Origin: Mesostigma viride
Lineage: Eukaryota > Streptophyta > Mesostigmatophyceae > Mesostigmatales > Mesostigmataceae
Direction: 5' to 3'
DNA length: 27,639 nt
Assembly (NCBI GenBank): GCA_009746045.1
Contig: RPFO01001987.1
Location: 1 to 27,639 of the forward strand
The position numbers were made by a program, and so were the translations under genes. A model generated the notes under the pieces. The model worked only from the letters and a program-made list of their open reading frames with translations. It did no database searches and was not told where the DNA came from. Below, in pieces: positions 1-8,350 of this stretch; position 1 is the stretch's first letter, and every line of letters begins with the position of its first letter.

Positions 1-1
1 T

Positions 2-2026
2 GGATGTGTCGAAGTATCTTGACAAGGCAACGTTTCCTGATTATCCAGTGTCGAGACGGCCCGAAGATATACAGCCCAGTGAAATAGCCAGACAAACCGC
101 GTACGTCACGAGATGGACATCGACGGGGATTCAGGGAGAAACGGTCACGGGATTCACAGTCCAATGGAAGAGCCAGGATCACGGGTACTTGTACGATGTC
201 ACGGTGCCGCGATCGCAAATACCTCCCTCCGCCACCGCTTCTCAGCCACCTCCCGCCACGTCTCAGCAAGCGGCCGTCACCCCCCCCGCCACCGCTCCTC
301 CTTCAGCGCCTGCGACGAGTTCGGCGCCCGTCATCCCCCCCGCCACCGCTCCCGCGCCTACTCCGGGCTTGCCTCCCTACTTGTTGATTGGGAGCCTGTG
401 GGTGCCAGATAAGGTGCACCTGGCGCTCGCCGAAGAGATCAAGCGAGTCCAAGCCAATCAGTGGGACGAAAACGCGATAAGCGCCCTCCCGTCGTCTTCC
501 GGGGGGGCAAGGCTCACTCCCGCCAAGAGGCGTGAAATCGTCGTATCCACCCTTCTCGCTCGCCTGACAAGGGACCTTCCCACCAATGACATAGAAGTCC
601 TAGCGTCCCAAAGGGGGTACATCAGCCCCCCTTTGATGTCCGTCCTTCTCGGGTGGGGCGACCTCATCCGTACGTGGAAGGCGAGCGACGTCCCGTCCGC
701 AGTGGCGTTAGAAAACGAGCTATCCAAATCGTGGGCCAGCGCCATGAGAGGACCGATGGCGGACGGAGTCGTAGGAGTATCCACCGTCCAGCAGTCGTAC
801 AATTACCGCGCGAACGATTTTGCGTCTACCGGTCACAACATGAGCCGCATCAACACGTTCGTTGCCAATCAGAGCGCCGATTACTCGACCCGAGCGCAGA
901 CAAGAGCCGTCGCGGTCGCTCTGGGATACTCCGTCATCCCGCTCCCCTCCGCGACCTCGACAACCGCGACGACCGCGTCGACCGCGTCGACCTCGACGAC
1001 CCAGACAAGCACTTCGGCCGGCTCCTCCGCGAGCACGGAGCCTGTTCTTACGCTGAGCGAGGCAGGGGGGGCCGTCGCAAGCATGTGGAACAAGGACGAC
1101 GTAGACGGCGCCTTGAGACGGTTCTACCACTACGCGTTCGACGCGAGTCCGGCGTTCGGCCAAGTCGACCTCGCGAACGACGTTGTCAAGTTCACGCCCA
1201 TGACGAGATGGGCTAAGGCGGTGAAGTCGAAATCTTCGAGCCTCGACAGGAAATACATGGCGGCCGCGTTTAACTCTTCTGCCGCGATTCCCGAACTCAA
1301 GAAGGCGTTTTGGTCCATACCTGTCGACTTGCCCTCCGCGATGACATTGTTAGACGTCCTGATGAATCACGCGGCCACGCTGACTTCCGAAGAGGCAAAC
1401 AACGCGGTGGATCTCGCATTTCGCAGGGATCAGGTGACTCTCTTCCTCTCGAAACCCGGAAATTCGTCCATGCACGCCAACATGAAGAAAATGGCGCTGG
1501 ATACAAAGACGTTCACAGAAGACGTCCTGACAGAATGGATGAACTACGACAGGGACAACGTCTCGTATAATGGCCAGATCAGGACCTCGAGGCCTACTCA
1601 GACGTGGGGTGTGTCGAACAACGTCACGTGGACGAACTTTGGGTTGAACGTGATTCCCGCTGGTTCTTCTTCTGACTCGCTCACTTCCGTGAGTTTGAGC
1701 GCGTGCGCAGAAGCCTGCGCCAAGGATAACGCGAAGTGCGCAGGATTCACGTGGCGACCCACCAACAAGGCCGATCCGTCGAAGGGTAATTGTTGGTTCA
1801 AGTCCGACGTCACGTCGAAGTCCATCCCCAGCTCCCGGATGTTCTTCACGTTTACGAACCCGGACTTTGGCAAACCGAACGAAACCGCTCCTGAGCCGCC
1901 CGCGACGCAATCTAGCACCCCTCCTCCACCACCACAGGCTCCGACTCAACCTAGCACCCCTCCTCCACACACAGGCTCCGACTCAACCTAGCAACCCTCC
2001 TCCACAACAACAGGCTCCAACTCAAC
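2..2026 (+). repeat. Long direct repeat, copy 1 (partner 17999-18613 plus 26267-27639)
   Basis: Position 4 pairs with 18001, an offset of 17,997 bp. Over about 1.98 kb I count roughly 14 substitutions, one 3-bp and two 1-bp gaps and one 37-bp repeat-unit difference. Upstream extent is unknown because copy 1 begins at the window edge. Confidence 0.9.
3..1991 (+). CDS. Large PAN/Apple-domain surface protein, copy 1 (5' end outside window)
   Basis: The frame is already open at the window edge, so the N-terminus is missing; copy 2 shows what lies upstream. After a short globular segment comes a Pro/Ala/Ser/Thr-rich linker (about 220-380), a helical region with a Thr/Ser-rich stretch (about 950-1030), then a PAN/Apple-like module at about 1600-1860. 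That module has the ACAEAC, CAGFTWR and NCWFKSD motifs, with cysteines spaced as in PAN_4 domains. PAN modules bind glycans or proteins, so a virion-surface or attachment role is inferred. The tail enters a proline-rich tandem repeat and stops at 1989-1991 because one repeat unit is 37 rather than 39 nt. The original frame resumes downstream to 2289. PAN assignment is fairly confident; function is not. Confidence 0.75.
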   Translation, partial: DVSKYLDKATFPDYPVSRRPEDIQPSEIARQTAYVTRWTSTGIQGETVTGFTVQWKSQDHGYLYDVTVPRSQIPPSATASQPPPATSQQAAVTPPATAPPSAPATSSAPVIPPATAPAPTPGLPPYLLIGSLWVPDKVHLALAEEIKRVQANQWDENAISALPSSSGGARLTPAKRREIVVSTLLARLTRDLPTNDIEVLASQRGYISPPLMSVLLGWGDLIRTWKASDVPSAVALENELSKSWASAMRGPMADGVVGVSTVQQSYNYRANDFASTGHNMSRINTFVANQSADYSTRAQTRAVAVALGYSVIPLPSATSTTATTASTASTSTTQTSTSAGSSASTEPVLTLSEAGGAVASMWNKDDVDGALRRFYHYAFDASPAFGQVDLANDVVKFTPMTRWAKAVKSKSSSLDRKYMAAAFNSSAAIPELKKAFWSIPVDLPSAMTLLDVLMNHAATLTSEEANNAVDLAFRRDQVTLFLSKPGNSSMHANMKKMALDTKTFTEDVLTEWMNYDRDNVSYNGQIRTSRPTQTWGVSNNVTWTNFGLNVIPAGSSSDSLTSVSLSACAEACAKDNAKCAGFTWRPTNKADPSKGNCWFKSDVTSKSIPSSRMFFTFTNPDFGKPNETAPEPPATQSSTPPPPPQAPTQPSTPPPHTGSDST

Positions 2027-2065
2027 CCAGCAACCCAACTCCGCCCCCACAGGCTCCAACTCTAC
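1912..2065 (+). repeat. Tandem 39-nt proline-rich coding repeats
   Basis: Four successive units start with CTAGC or CCAGC and end with CAAC or CTAC: 1912-1950 (39 nt), 1951-1987 (37 nt), 1988-2026 (39 nt) and 2027-2065 (39 nt). They encode degenerate Q-A-P-T-Q-P-S-N-P-P-P repeats. The 37-nt unit breaks the frame. Copy 2 has two 39-nt units at 27562-27639 and lacks the 37-nt one. Confidence 0.85.
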
Positions 2066-2289
2066 CTAGTAACCCGCCTCCGTCCCAGTCCACATCTCCG
2101 ACGCAACCGACGTCTCAATCGTCGGATACCGCTGAAACGCAAGACAGCCAGGGCGGCCTCGAGAATTTATTAGATCAAGCGATACAATCGCAAGGCGAGC
2201 TCGAAACATCGGTAAACTCCGGCGGGATGCCAAAAACCGTCTTGATACCAAAAGCGTTTCTCTTACCGAAAACGGAAAACCTACCATGA
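1992..2289 (+). pseudogene. 3' continuation of the PAN-domain gene in a shifted frame
   Basis: A second frame is open across the proline-rich repeats and runs to a TGA at 2287-2289. It keeps the same repeat composition (APTQPSNPPP-like units) and adds a polar tail containing SQGGLENLLDQAIQSQGELE. A 2-nt shortfall in the repeat unit at 1951-1987 explains the switch. I therefore read this as the true C-terminus of the gene that starts before the window. The stop overlaps the next start codon (ATGA at 2286-2289), an arrangement expected of the authentic gene end. Copy 2 stays in frame through the corresponding repeats as far as the window reaches. Confidence 0.65.
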
Positions 2290-2672
2290 AAGATGCCGAT
2301 TTCAAATGTTTTGAGTTTTCTGTCATGAAAGACAAGTTTCAAGAATATTGGGATGATGAGGACTACACGAACGCATCGTCGAGGCTGGCGGCTATCAAGG
2401 AGTGCCATAAAAACAACGACGATGTGAAGAAACTGATAGAGGAAACGAAGACTTCGAGAGACAAGTCTAAGATCGCGAACAAGTTATTATCCACGAGTGT
2501 CGCCGTTGAAGCCGAAGCGAACGCCAAACGTCTCAACGACCTAGGAATCCTTCCAGAAGCGGACTATAAGAAATACGCCACCGAGAAAGACAATTGGATG
2601 ATGATCGTCGGCATCAGTGCGATCGCGGTCGCCGTGGTCGTCATCGTCTTGGTCGCGTTTTCTGGCAAGTGA
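2286..2672 (+). CDS. Small protein with C-terminal membrane anchor (128 aa)
   Basis: The ATG at 2286 overlaps the stop of the preceding frame (ATGA), suggesting coupled genes. Residues 1 to about 100 are charged and probably helical. Residues about 104-125 form one strongly hydrophobic segment (VGISAIAVAVVVIVLVAF) followed by only a few residues, so the protein looks tail-anchored with its bulk on one side of a membrane. I do not recognise a family. It is the first of four similar small proteins in a row on this strand, which suggests a virion or envelope membrane-protein cassette. Confidence 0.7.
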   Translation: MKDADFKCFEFSVMKDKFQEYWDDEDYTNASSRLAAIKECHKNNDDVKKLIEETKTSRDKSKIANKLLSTSVAVEAEANAKRLNDLGILPEADYKKYATEKDNWMMIVGISAIAVAVVVIVLVAFSGK

Positions 2673-2714
2673 CTCCAGTTCTGAATATCTTCTCGCCCTC
2701 TTGTGTAGGAAACC

Positions 2715-3089
2715 ATGACCGTGTCCGTTCCGACAGGACAATTTTCTTCGGTTATGTCGAATGTAATGATGAACAGTGGAGGATCTACGACACGTGGCGT
2801 CACCGAAGAGGATGTGAAGAGGCGGGTTCGGTTGAACAGGTCGAAACCGGATCAGGGGTTGGGGGTCATGGGATGGTTCGCGATCGCGGCCCTCGTCGCT
2901 GGCGTGGTCGCGCTAGTGTACTACTCGAAGGAGCAGAAGGCTGAGCCTGCGTCCGAATTCGCCTTCGTAGGAGGAGGACCTGTAGGGCCCCCAACGCCCA
3001 CGGGCCACGACCCTCGTCTGCGGCGTTCACTCGGATGGGGCAGACGAGCGGGGTCCCGTCTTCCAATCGGACTTCTTCAGCACGTTTAA
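2715..3089 (+). CDS. Small single-pass membrane protein (124 aa as read; C-terminus probably frame-shifted)
   Basis: The ATG at 2715 follows a 42-nt gap. A polar N-terminal half leads to a transmembrane segment at about residues 52-72 (MGWFAIAALVAGVVALVYY) and a basic stop-transfer SKEQK. After the glycines at about 2970-2985 the reading becomes Arg-rich and less natural. One extra C in the C5 run at 2988-2992 would move translation to a Ser/Thr-rich frame ending with TGA at 3116-3118, two bases before the next ATG. I favour that as the real end but cannot prove it. Family not recognised. Confidence 0.6.
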   Translation: MTVSVPTGQFSSVMSNVMMNSGGSTTRGVTEEDVKRRVRLNRSKPDQGLGVMGWFAIAALVAGVVALVYYSKEQKAEPASEFAFVGGGPVGPPTPTGHDPRLRRSLGWGRRAGSRLPIGLLQHV

Positions 3090-3120
3090 TTCCTTCCTTG
3101 GATAATGGTACGACGTGATC

Positions 3121-3543
3121 ATGTCTGCCGCAGCAGTATTACGGGAAGCAGCGTCGCTGGCAAAAGGCGTTCAAAGTGGTGTTCGGGCGGTAAAGTCCGC
3201 GACGGGGTTGGTACGAACCGCTAAGAACTCCTCGAATCTTGTCAGAGGAATTAGAACAGTGGGATCTCAGGGCGACGACGTTGCCGGGGCGGCATCGAAA
3301 TCTTCGAGAGTGGAGAAGTTGGTGGACGGGTCCAGTTTTGCCGGCGATATAGCCATGACGGCGGTGGCAGCGGCTGGCGGAATGGCGGTGGGCGATCAAG
3401 TGTACGAGGTCGCGTGGGGCGATCAAGAGGAGGGAGGCAAAACGAGTTCTGGCGCGTTGATAGGGTTGATAATCCTATTGGTGATCGCGTTCCTGCTTTG
3501 CATTTACATTGCGATAAAGATGTTTAATAACAAACGGACTTGA
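3121..3543 (+). CDS. Small protein with C-terminal membrane anchor (140 aa)
   Basis: I start at the ATG at 3121; a GTG at 3115 is in frame but a weaker choice. The N-terminal 95 residues are Ala/Ser/Gly/Val-rich with a weakly amphipathic pattern and a mildly hydrophobic patch (MTAVAAAGGMAVG). A strong transmembrane segment sits at about residues 111-134 (LIGLIILLVIAFLLCIYIAI), followed by a short basic tail KMFNNKRT. The layout is the same as in the neighbouring small proteins. No family recognised; a structural membrane protein is inferred from context. Confidence 0.7.
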   Translation: MSAAAVLREAASLAKGVQSGVRAVKSATGLVRTAKNSSNLVRGIRTVGSQGDDVAGAASKSSRVEKLVDGSSFAGDIAMTAVAAAGGMAVGDQVYEVAWGDQEEGGKTSSGALIGLIILLVIAFLLCIYIAIKMFNNKRT

Positions 3544-3574
3544 AAATTTTCGTCATTACAATTATTATTATTTG

Positions 3575-4061
3575 ATGGCCGGTTTACTCAAACGCCGACC
3601 AGGAGGAATTGCGTTCAATATTCAAAAAGTTCTAAACCGCCGGCTTCCAGTGGCAGTGGCAAACCGAAACCCGATGAGCTGAATACGAACCAAGAAGGTC
3701 GTGAACGCAAGTTGAAAGAACAATTAGACAACTCCAACTCCGCAGCCCAGTCTTCCGCGATGAGCATGAACCAAAGGATGAAAGAGTACGCCTCCAATGC
3801 CGGCAAAGCCCTCGCCGGGGCTCTGGCCACGGCAGGAGGGTTCTTCGCGTTCGATAAGATCGCCGGTGCCTTCGGAGGGGCGGTTCCGGTTCGGGGTCAG
3901 GGGATGAAGAACAGAAGGGAAGCACAGCAGGAGGAATCATCACTCTCGTGCTGTTCCTCATCATCATCATCGTGCTAGCGGTCGTGTTTTACAAGTTCTT
4001 CGCCTCCAAAAAGACGCCCGTCGCTGCTGCACCGACCCCTGCCGGTGCTTTAGTGGTTTAG
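3575..4061 (+). pseudogene. Small membrane protein gene with two apparent 1-nt frame breaks
   Basis: The ATG at 3575 follows an AT-rich leader and starts a basic N-terminus (MAGLLKRRPGG). Three consecutive frames then each give convincing protein: Ser/Pro/Lys-rich and then helical with a Gly/Ala stretch (about 3640-3880), then a Gly/Ser linker, a transmembrane segment (ITLVLFLIIIIVLAVVFY) and a KTPVAAAPTPAG tail ending in TAG at 4059-4061. Both switches need one missing base, at the A5 run near 3634-3638 and the G4 run near 3877-3880. With those bases the product would be about 160 aa and resemble its three neighbours. Its stop overlaps the stop of the convergent reductase. Artefact or real decay cannot be separated here. 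Confidence 0.6.
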
Positions 4062-6118
4062 CGCGCAGGACATGCACCCGAAGGGCAGTCCGCATCCACG
4101 ACGAAATCGTCCGCGGAAATCGCGCCGCGGTATTGAACCGGGCGAAGTTTCGACACGTACGCGTCGAACTTCGCCTTGGTCACCACCTCTTGAGGCAGGT
4201 AGGCGTATCCGAGGTCGGACGCGTTCTTCGTAGGGTCGCATCTCAGGAGGAAAGAAACGCCCACGTACTCGTCCCAATGCGCGTCGAACCATTCCAGAAT
4301 CGAAGGGATTTCGGAAGGGTCGTAGGAAACGGTGCAGCTCACGTTCTGCTCGACGTAGCTCTCCATCACTTGCCGGTACCTCTCCAACTGCTCCACAGCG
4401 GTCTCCAAGTTGACCTCCACCTCCTCCACCGCGCCGTCTTTCCTCGTCACGGTCCTCTTGACGAAAGGAACCGAGTCGTACAAAACGGGGAACGTGACGA
4501 GAACCGACTCGGGCTCGAACGGCTTCTCTACGACCTTGTACCCCGCCTCTGAAAACTTCTTCACGAGAACGTCGTGCCTCGAGAAAGTGACATTGTTGAA
4601 GACGTACTTCCCCAGGGGCTTGTGGATGCCCTCCGGAACCTCTCCCCACTCGACCGTGGACATGATCTTCGACAACGTGCCGCTGGGCTTGACGGTGGTC
4701 ACGTTCTTTGGCAGCGGGCTCTTGAGTTCGTTGGCCATCGAGTAGGCGGCGCTGACGACGATGTTCTTCATCCTTCTGAAGTCGTACGACTGCAGATCGG
4801 GGCGAGTGACGATGCCGGTCAGGCCGACCCCGCACAGGTGGAGAAAGGCGTTGTTGAGGTGCCATGCCTCTTGCAGGATCTCGTCGCGGAGGTCGACGCA
4901 CGTCTGGCGGTAGTTCATCCGCGCCGCCAGGACGAGCGCCCTCTCCAACCCGCCCTTATCTCCTGCCCGAAACGCGGCCAGGTTCACCTCCGACAGGTTG
5001 CAGAAGGACTTGTTCCCGAGCAAAATCTCGGCGCAGGGGTTGACGCCTCGGCACCACGGAGCCCGTCGAAGCGCGGACTCCATGTTGATGAACCCGGGCT
5101 CGCTGCCTCCGGACTCGATCATGATGTCGAAGATCTCCTTCAGCTGGTCGGTAGATGGCTTGGAGCGGAACACCAGGCTGTTGTTCGACTGCTGCCTGTG
5201 AGGGTTGTCCTTCCAGAACTCCTTCTTGGCGTACGCAAACTCGCGCCATTCCGGACCGCCATAGTCCAACAGAGCGATCTCGGCGGACCGGCGACTGCTC
5301 AGGATCGTGCCGATGTGGTTCACGACGTCCATGATGTCCATCTTCGTGAGGAGCTGGTCGGCGCGCTTGGAGAGGAGTCTGGCGATCTTCTCGAACGCCA
5401 CGGCGATCTGGGAGTCGCCACTCGAGGTCCACGCGTACCCCGAAAGCCTCTCTCCTGCAGGGCGGATCTCGCTCAGGTCGATGACGAGGCTCTTGGCTGG
5501 AAATTTGCCTGCCAGAAGTTTGCCGATGCTCTTGGCCCACGCGATTGCCGAATCGCCGATGCTGATCGTCCAAGTGCCAGAGTCGGGGTCGAACGTCTCC
5601 TTGTTGATCTCTCTCCCCCCCTTGGTCGTCCTCTTGGAACGAATGACGCGGATATCGTCGATGGCGTTGCGGAAACCGTTCAAGGTCCCCGTGACGGGCG
5701 CGAAACCGACCCCGCACCCCTGTAGCAAGAGCCACGTGACGTCGACGACGTCGTACACGGTCTCCACGTTCGTGAAGGCGCAGTTGAACATGGACGATTC
5801 CCTCCTGCGCGACAACTCGGTCCCGCCGAGCCACAGCGTCCTCCCGGCAGGAGCTACACGCCTCGTCAGTATCAGCGAGCGAATTTCGTCCAACTCGGCC
5901 TCCTGCTCTTCGGAAAGGTTGCCGCCTTGCGCTCTCACCCAGAGCCAGCGCTGGTGCGAGATCACGCGATCGACGACTTGTTCCCACGTCTCCAGCCCTT
6001 TTGCTCCCAAAGGGCGGTGGTAAGTTCTCAAGGCGATCGCCATCGCTCGGTCGGTGGGTGTGACGTCCATCTTCGAGGGTGGGGGAGAGGGTTCCATCGG
6101 GCTAGGGTAGGCGGTCAT
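4058..6118 (-). CDS. Adenosylcobalamin-dependent (class II) ribonucleoside-triphosphate reductase, monomeric type
   Basis: This 686-aa enzyme reduces ribonucleotides to deoxyribonucleotides for DNA synthesis. Family landmarks are intact: AGRTLWLGGT (about 91-100), FNCAF with redox Cys113, GCGVGF (134-139), SAEIAL (278-283), GSEPGFINME (338-347), the active-site NPCAEI (Asn360, thiyl-radical Cys362, Glu364), FCNLSEV with partner Cys373, and a mobile C-terminal pair Cys678/Cys683 in DCPSGACPAR. The final CX4C and overall layout match the Lactobacillus leichmannii-type B12 enzyme rather than class I NrdA; I see no NrdB-like or NrdG-like partner nearby. Length is close to the usual 700-740 aa. 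Start taken at 6118, where the ATG lies in AATAAATG; Met8 and Met17 are alternatives. All key residues are present, so activity is plausible if cobalamin is available. Confidence 0.93.
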   Translation of the reverse strand: MTAYPSPMEPSPPPSKMDVTPTDRAMAIALRTYHRPLGAKGLETWEQVVDRVISHQRWLWVRAQGGNLSEEQEAELDEIRSLILTRRVAPAGRTLWLGGTELSRRRESSMFNCAFTNVETVYDVVDVTWLLLQGCGVGFAPVTGTLNGFRNAIDDIRVIRSKRTTKGGREINKETFDPDSGTWTISIGDSAIAWAKSIGKLLAGKFPAKSLVIDLSEIRPAGERLSGYAWTSSGDSQIAVAFEKIARLLSKRADQLLTKMDIMDVVNHIGTILSSRRSAEIALLDYGGPEWREFAYAKKEFWKDNPHRQQSNNSLVFRSKPSTDQLKEIFDIMIESGGSEPGFINMESALRRAPWCRGVNPCAEILLGNKSFCNLSEVNLAAFRAGDKGGLERALVLAARMNYRQTCVDLRDEILQEAWHLNNAFLHLCGVGLTGIVTRPDLQSYDFRRMKNIVVSAAYSMANELKSPLPKNVTTVKPSGTLSKIMSTVEWGEVPEGIHKPLGKYVFNNVTFSRHDVLVKKFSEAGYKVVEKPFEPESVLVTFPVLYDSVPFVKRTVTRKDGAVEEVEVNLETAVEQLERYRQVMESYVEQNVSCTVSYDPSEIPSILEWFDAHWDEYVGVSFLLRCDPTKNASDLGYAYLPQEVVTKAKFDAYVSKLRPVQYRGAISADDFVVDADCPSGACPAR

Positions 6119-6128
6119 TTATTTGTTT
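6113..6128 (-). promoter_or_regulatory. TAAATG-type start/promoter motif of the reductase gene
   Basis: On the minus strand the start codon sits in CAAATAAATGACC. TAAATG at the initiation codon is the signature of vaccinia late promoters. Similar AT-rich leaders precede other starts in this GC-rich DNA (7026, 3575, 13730, 16939). Assignment as a late promoter is an analogy only. Confidence 0.35.
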
Positions 6129-6147
6129 CTGATGGAGGCGAGAGCGC

Positions 6148-7026
6148 TCAGAGACGGTGGCCACCTAGCTGAACTGCCACGCCGACGATGTTTCCGTCCG
6201 AGTTGTAACCGCTCAAGGTGATGTAGACAGATTCGCCGGCTAGGATATTTTGGACGGATGCGAGAGTCTTAGAACCTACGACGGCGGACTTGCCGCCCAC
6301 CAGAACCTTCGCGCTGTCCGCGATGCTGACTGTGTCGAAGAAACTTCCGCCCACGCCTCCGATACGATGGACCGTAACGACGAAATCGTGCGTCAGGGAC
6401 GGTTTCGAAGGGACGTTCAGCGCACTGATCCCGATTTTGTCGACGGCCAGGGAGAAAGGAAGGGCCGGTAGGAGAATGTTGTTGCCGCTTCCGTACGGGG
6501 CTCCACATGTCATCGTGACGGTGGCGTTTCCGTCGAGCTCGTTCCCGGTGTAGTGGAACGTCTCCGTCCCGACGGGGGTGTACACGGTCGAGTTCGTCCA
6601 CGTGCCGTTATCGTAACTGAGCACTTGCCCCGTCGTCGGGTTCACGATGTCGACATCGGACACCCCGTTCAAAACGCTAGGAGCTAGACTGTCGATGTAC
6701 TCCTTGTTGACGGCATCGTACGGCGTGGCGGGCGCGGATTGTAAGAACACTTTTCCCCCGTCGGATATCGTGACGCTTTTCGTGGGAGCTATCAGAACGT
6801 CTCGCTGGAACACGAACGTGCCCAGGGGCTCCCCGCCGGAGGGACCCTGGACAAGATCGGTGGAGAAGTTCTGGATATCCTCGTAGGTTCCTAGCGCGGC
6901 GTACCGCCTAATGGCCAGATTCTGGTTATCGACGACGATTTGAAACTCGCCCACCTCGGGCCCTAGCGCCATATCATTTTGCAGCATGAGCGAGCGCGTG
7001 CGAAGGGTCCCGGCGGTGGTGGTCAT
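6148..7026 (-). CDS. Phage-tail-fibre/decoration-like beta-rich structural protein (292 aa)
   Basis: I start at the ATG at 7026 (MTTTAGTLRTRSL); the open frame continues upstream but that stretch holds the stop region of the neighbouring gene. The central part has DAVNKEYIDSL followed by a NPTTGQVLSYDNGTWTN segment. Both are recurrent signatures of phage and large-virus tail-fibre or virion-decoration proteins. The C-terminal 130 residues are beta-rich and Gly/Val/Ser-rich, compatible with a jelly-roll or C1q-like trimerising head, which I infer. It is the first of a same-strand cluster of adhesin-like genes (6.1-11.6 kb), pointing to host attachment. Confidence 0.6.
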   Translation of the reverse strand: MTTTAGTLRTRSLMLQNDMALGPEVGEFQIVVDNQNLAIRRYAALGTYEDIQNFSTDLVQGPSGGEPLGTFVFQRDVLIAPTKSVTISDGGKVFLQSAPATPYDAVNKEYIDSLAPSVLNGVSDVDIVNPTTGQVLSYDNGTWTNSTVYTPVGTETFHYTGNELDGNATVTMTCGAPYGSGNNILLPALPFSLAVDKIGISALNVPSKPSLTHDFVVTVHRIGGVGGSFFDTVSIADSAKVLVGGKSAVVGSKTLASVQNILAGESVYITLSGYNSDGNIVGVAVQLGGHRL

Positions 7027-7055
7027 GTTCGGAACACGGAATTTATTAATGACAC

Positions 7056-7065
7056 AAAAAAAAAA
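7056..7065 (-). terminator. T10 run just after the SPRY-protein gene
   Basis: The minus strand has ten T residues three bases after the TAA stop (7068-7070) of the SPRY gene. T-runs act as 3'-end signals in poxviruses and asfarviruses. Here that is only a positional inference. Confidence 0.35.
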
Positions 7066-7067
7066 GT

Positions 7068-8312
7068 TTACGAAATAGCCCCGCAGAGATAAACGCTGCC
7101 TATGGCCGACACGCCGGCGAACACGAACCGCACGGCGCCGGAGAAGTCGGCGGGATGCGCGTATGCGTTCGCGGTGCACCCTGCGCCACCCGTGGCGGTC
7201 GTGGTGCTCGAAATCATGGGGATCATCTCGGATACTCGGAACGGTTTGTCCCTGCTGGTGGAAAGGTACTGTCTGATCTCCCCCCCTATTCTCTCAAAAG
7301 CTACCCAAAACGGCTCTCCCGTGTTCGGGACGTACTGAGACCCGCCCAGCGACACTATGTTGCGTTGGAAGCCCAGGCCTTGACAATGATAAAACTTCCC
7401 TACCCCGCCGGCCGGCGCGAACATGGCCAGAGCCAAGCGGTCGCCGCTGCCGTAGTTTAGGTACCTCCCTTGCACGTTCGATTCCGGATCCGTCACGCTG
7501 AGTACGTTATCGTAAGGAAACGGCCTGGTCGAGTCGTCTATTATGGCCACCCCCGTCGTGATATCGAGAGGCCGCACGCCCGTCTGCTGGTACTGGAACA
7601 GGATCTTGAAGTTTTGCCCGGCGTCGAAACGGATGTCCGTGAACACGCACATGCGCGCGTGCTCTGCTTCCGTCCCTTTCACGAGCCCGTAGCTTCCGTT
7701 CAACGTGTACAGCTCGTCGAAGTCCGAAGCCGGTTTCATCAGAACCGTGTCGAGGGCCGGGGCGCCTGCCACCGTGTACTGGTCCCACGTCGGGTGGACG
7801 ACGCCGAAGGTGGTCCTCGTGGCCACGTTTCGGTCGTCGTCCGGATACGCGTACCACGAAAAGCCCGCGGGGACGGCGTACTTCGCGACGGTCCTTGTGT
7901 CGACCGCACTCCCGATGGGGAGATTGACGAAAAGCCAATACTTCTTCGACGCCGTGATGGAAACGCCCCCGGTGCCGTTTGCCGGGTCCGCGGATCCGTC
8001 CCATACCCCGTTTCGTCCGATCCAGATCTTGTTGACGACCGTGTCGAAGGCGAACATGTAGGTTCCGTCGGCCGACGTGACAGGCGCGAGTGAAAACGTC
8101 TGACCACCTCCGTCAAAACGACTCACTCCCACGTGGAGGGTTCCCGTCGTGACTCCCGCGAGATCGAACTCGAAGTAGAACTTGCCGTTGGACAAGTAGT
8201 CCTTCATGTAAACGACGGAGGATCCGTCGACCCCGCTCTCCGTAGCCGTCAATCCGTCCGCGGAGAAGTTCACGTTCGCCAGAACGGACGCAGACGTCGT
8301 CGACGTGCTCAT
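7068..8312 (-). CDS. SPRY-like plus jelly-roll-like surface protein (414 aa)
   Basis: The likely start is the ATG at 8312 (MSTSTTSASVLANVNFS). Residues about 30-140 resemble a SPRY/B30.2-like beta-sandwich of the type found in phage and giant-virus proteins: GKFYFEFDL, TLHVGVSRFDG, a FAFD...KIWIGRNGVW strand pair and the GSADPANGTGG loop. The C-terminal half is another beta-rich domain containing YLSTSRDKPFRVSEMI, similar to the LYLSTGAKRPRNLSEM segment inside the neighbouring LamG protein, so the two share a module. The frame stays open upstream to 8471 with protein-like sequence. One extra T at 8470-8472 would fuse it to the LamG gene, so it may be the C-terminus of one very long protein. 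Confidence 0.65.
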   Translation of the reverse strand: MSTSTTSASVLANVNFSADGLTATESGVDGSSVVYMKDYLSNGKFYFEFDLAGVTTGTLHVGVSRFDGGGQTFSLAPVTSADGTYMFAFDTVVNKIWIGRNGVWDGSADPANGTGGVSITASKKYWLFVNLPIGSAVDTRTVAKYAVPAGFSWYAYPDDDRNVATRTTFGVVHPTWDQYTVAGAPALDTVLMKPASDFDELYTLNGSYGLVKGTEAEHARMCVFTDIRFDAGQNFKILFQYQQTGVRPLDITTGVAIIDDSTRPFPYDNVLSVTDPESNVQGRYLNYGSGDRLALAMFAPAGGVGKFYHCQGLGFQRNIVSLGGSQYVPNTGEPFWVAFERIGGEIRQYLSTSRDKPFRVSEMIPMISSTTTATGGAGCTANAYAHPADFSGAVRFVFAGVSAIGSVYLCGAIS

Positions 8313-8350
8313 GGCTTGGTCTCCCAGCGAGTCCCATTGAAAACTGCCCA

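Noticed and set aside
4574-5725. 383-aa plus-strand frame inside the reductase
   Set aside because: Antisense shadow of a gene with all catalytic motifs intact.
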